Source: Roseibacillus ishigakijimensis (GTDB lineage Bacteria > Verrucomicrobiota > Verrucomicrobiia > Verrucomicrobiales > Akkermansiaceae). Taken from it: a DNA stretch of 64,000 nt. Location of the stretch: positions 33,268 through 97,267 of the forward strand of contig NZ_JAENIO010000010.1 of the NCBI RefSeq assembly GCF_016595415.1, given 5' to 3'. The position numbers and the translations under genes were made by a program. Below the pieces are notes generated by a model. It was not told the DNA's origin. It worked only from the letters and a program-made list of their open reading frames with translations, and ran no database searches. Below, one piece after another: positions 62,973-64,000 of this stretch. Position 1 is the first letter of the stretch, and every line of letters begins with the position of its first letter.

Positions 62973-64000
62973 ATGAAACCAAAACCATTCTTCCGAGCCT
63001 TTGCCCTCAGCCTCGCCATCGCTCTTCCCGCCTTTTCTCAAAGCCGAGTGCCTGCCTACATCAGCTATCAAGCCACTGTCACCGACGATTCGGGAGCGTT
63101 GATCGCCCCCACGGCCCCCGAAGATCGAACCGTCGAGGTGCGCATCTACAATGCTTCTACCGGTGGCACCGTCATCTTCGCGGAATCCCATCTCGCCGCC
63201 GTCTACCAAGGACGGCTCTCGCTTATCCTGGGAGATGGCACCGAAATTCTTGATGAGAGTAATGATCCAGTTGGACTTATCTCCGATCTATCTGAACTCT
63301 TCGACGGTTCTTCGCTGCGCTATGTCGAAATCACCCTCATTGATGACTCGGACAGCGCCCAAGTGTTTACCCCTCGGCAACGCATCGTCTCCACTCCCGT
63401 CGCACTGCGGGCCAAAACCGCAGAGAAAGCACTGGCCGTTGAAGATGACTCGGTCACCAGTGCCTCCATCGCCAATGGAAGCATCTCGGGAGCCGACATC
63501 GCCAACGACACCATCAAGGGCAATAACCTCGGAGCCAACAGTGTCGGTGGCTATCACATTTTGAATGGCACCATCCAATCCGACAAACTCGCGTCGGATG
63601 CCATCACCTCGGACAATATCCAAAATGGAACGATCACCTCGGCAGATATCAAAGATCGTTCGATCTCTTATCTTGATATTCAGGAAGAAACAATTGGCTG
63701 GGGGGAGATCAAAGACGGAAGAGTGCGTTCACAAGAAATCGCAGACAACACTATCACCTCCGACGACATCGCCAACAATGCCGTGCGCAGCGAGGAAATC
63801 CTCGACAATTCCATCACCAAATCCGACATTGGCACCGGTGCCGTGTGGTCCGATGAAATTCGGGACGGCACCATCACCTCGGTAGACATCAATACGGAAA
63901 CTTGGCATTCGCGTCAGGTTAAGGCTGTGAGGCCTGATTCTATGGGGGATTTGCGGGTTCGTCGGTCTCTTTTGAGGTGCCGCGGATCAGGACTAAAATC
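62973..64000 (+). CDS. Secreted decapeptide-repeat protein, third of the cluster, cut by the right edge
   Basis: The ATG at 62973 opens a frame that stays open for 342 codons to the edge. It begins with a signal peptide (MKPKPFFRAFALSLAIALPA) and a globular domain (about 25-150). From residue about 165 to 310 comes an array of ten-residue units of the type D-x-(T/S)-I-(T)-S-x-D-I-x, for example NGTITSADIKD, DNTITSDDIAN and DNSITKSDIGT. Such arrays form solenoid-like stalks, as in tail fibres and surface proteins. The last 30 codons before the edge lose the pattern (PDSMGDLRVRRSL). It follows the broken gene by 22 bases and is probably in the same operon. Confidence 0.8.
   Translation, partial: MKPKPFFRAFALSLAIALPAFSQSRVPAYISYQATVTDDSGALIAPTAPEDRTVEVRIYNASTGGTVIFAESHLAAVYQGRLSLILGDGTEILDESNDPVGLISDLSELFDGSSLRYVEITLIDDSDSAQVFTPRQRIVSTPVALRAKTAEKALAVEDDSVTSASIANGSISGADIANDTIKGNNLGANSVGGYHILNGTIQSDKLASDAITSDNIQNGTITSADIKDRSISYLDIQEETIGWGEIKDGRVRSQEIADNTITSDDIANNAVRSEEILDNSITKSDIGTGAVWSDEIRDGTITSVDINTETWHSRQVKAVRPDSMGDLRVRRSLLRCRGSGLK

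Overview
The window looks like a chromosomal segment of a Verrucomicrobiota bacterium, probably a marine or aquatic member of the Verrucomicrobiales. That placement is inference from gene content: a large secreted PVC-type dehydrogenase fusion, a Cys-type sulfatase, a CE15-like esterase, a GH16 glucanase, secreted proteins with aspartate-rich D-x-D-x-D-G repeats, a long-form HPF and a giant RHS/YD protein. The DNA is GC-rich, with local AT-rich patches around 23.2 kb and 47 kb. No rRNA, prophage, CRISPR array or replication origin was seen. One tRNA-Pro(TGG) is present.

Layout. 0-10.4 kb: a mixed set of small operons (phosphodiester glycosidase, MocR regulator, VOC and DUF1428 proteins, rhomboid protease, lipoprotein, aldo/keto reductase, an RG-rich protein, HPF). 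10.6-16.5 kb: one 1961-residue RHS/YD-repeat secreted protein. 16.5-22.8 kb: moaA, a membrane protein, an LprI-like protein, then hisS and aspS separated by a small element that carries a GxxExxY nuclease-fold gene between 35-bp inverted repeats. 23-32.3 kb: an RNA-repair locus (rtcR, rtcB, rtcA) with a recognisable sigma-54 promoter and a candidate RtcR-binding palindrome. A dienelactone-hydrolase-like gene and a MITE-like element lie inside the locus, and two related secreted proteins follow it. 32.3-33.7 kb: a nonsense-interrupted AlkD-like gene, a decayed second copy of its 3' end, and a stand-alone lipoyl-domain protein. 33.7-41.1 kb: a polysaccharide-directed group (CE15-like esterase, SGNH-dehydrogenase-cupredoxin fusion, sulfatase, EEP-family protein). 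41.2-46.4 kb: DUF2851 protein, dprA and topoisomerase III. 46.5-47.5 kb: tRNA-Pro with a duplicated 3' tail, and an IS630-type remnant. 47.7-56.1 kb: a two-component system divergent from a TonB-dependent receptor and a MacB-like ABC exporter. 56.3-64 kb: secreted proteins, a GH16 enzyme and a three-gene secreted cluster that runs off the right edge.

How the parts work together. The rtc locus is a classic sigma-54-controlled RNA end-healing system, but its RtcA lacks the conserved glutamate before the GGGQ loop. The 47.7-56.1 kb block looks like a sensing-and-transport unit. It is unusual in two ways: its response regulator has a degenerate AAA+ domain with no GAFTGA loop, and the hexamer CTAACA/TGTTAG occurs 13 times in 5.5 kb there but only about once in the rest of the window by eye. 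Two genes (the AlkD-like gene and the 61.2 kb secreted protein) are broken by single in-frame stops of different types, TGA and TAA, with long open frames after them. This fits recent mutation or sequence error better than codon reassignment.
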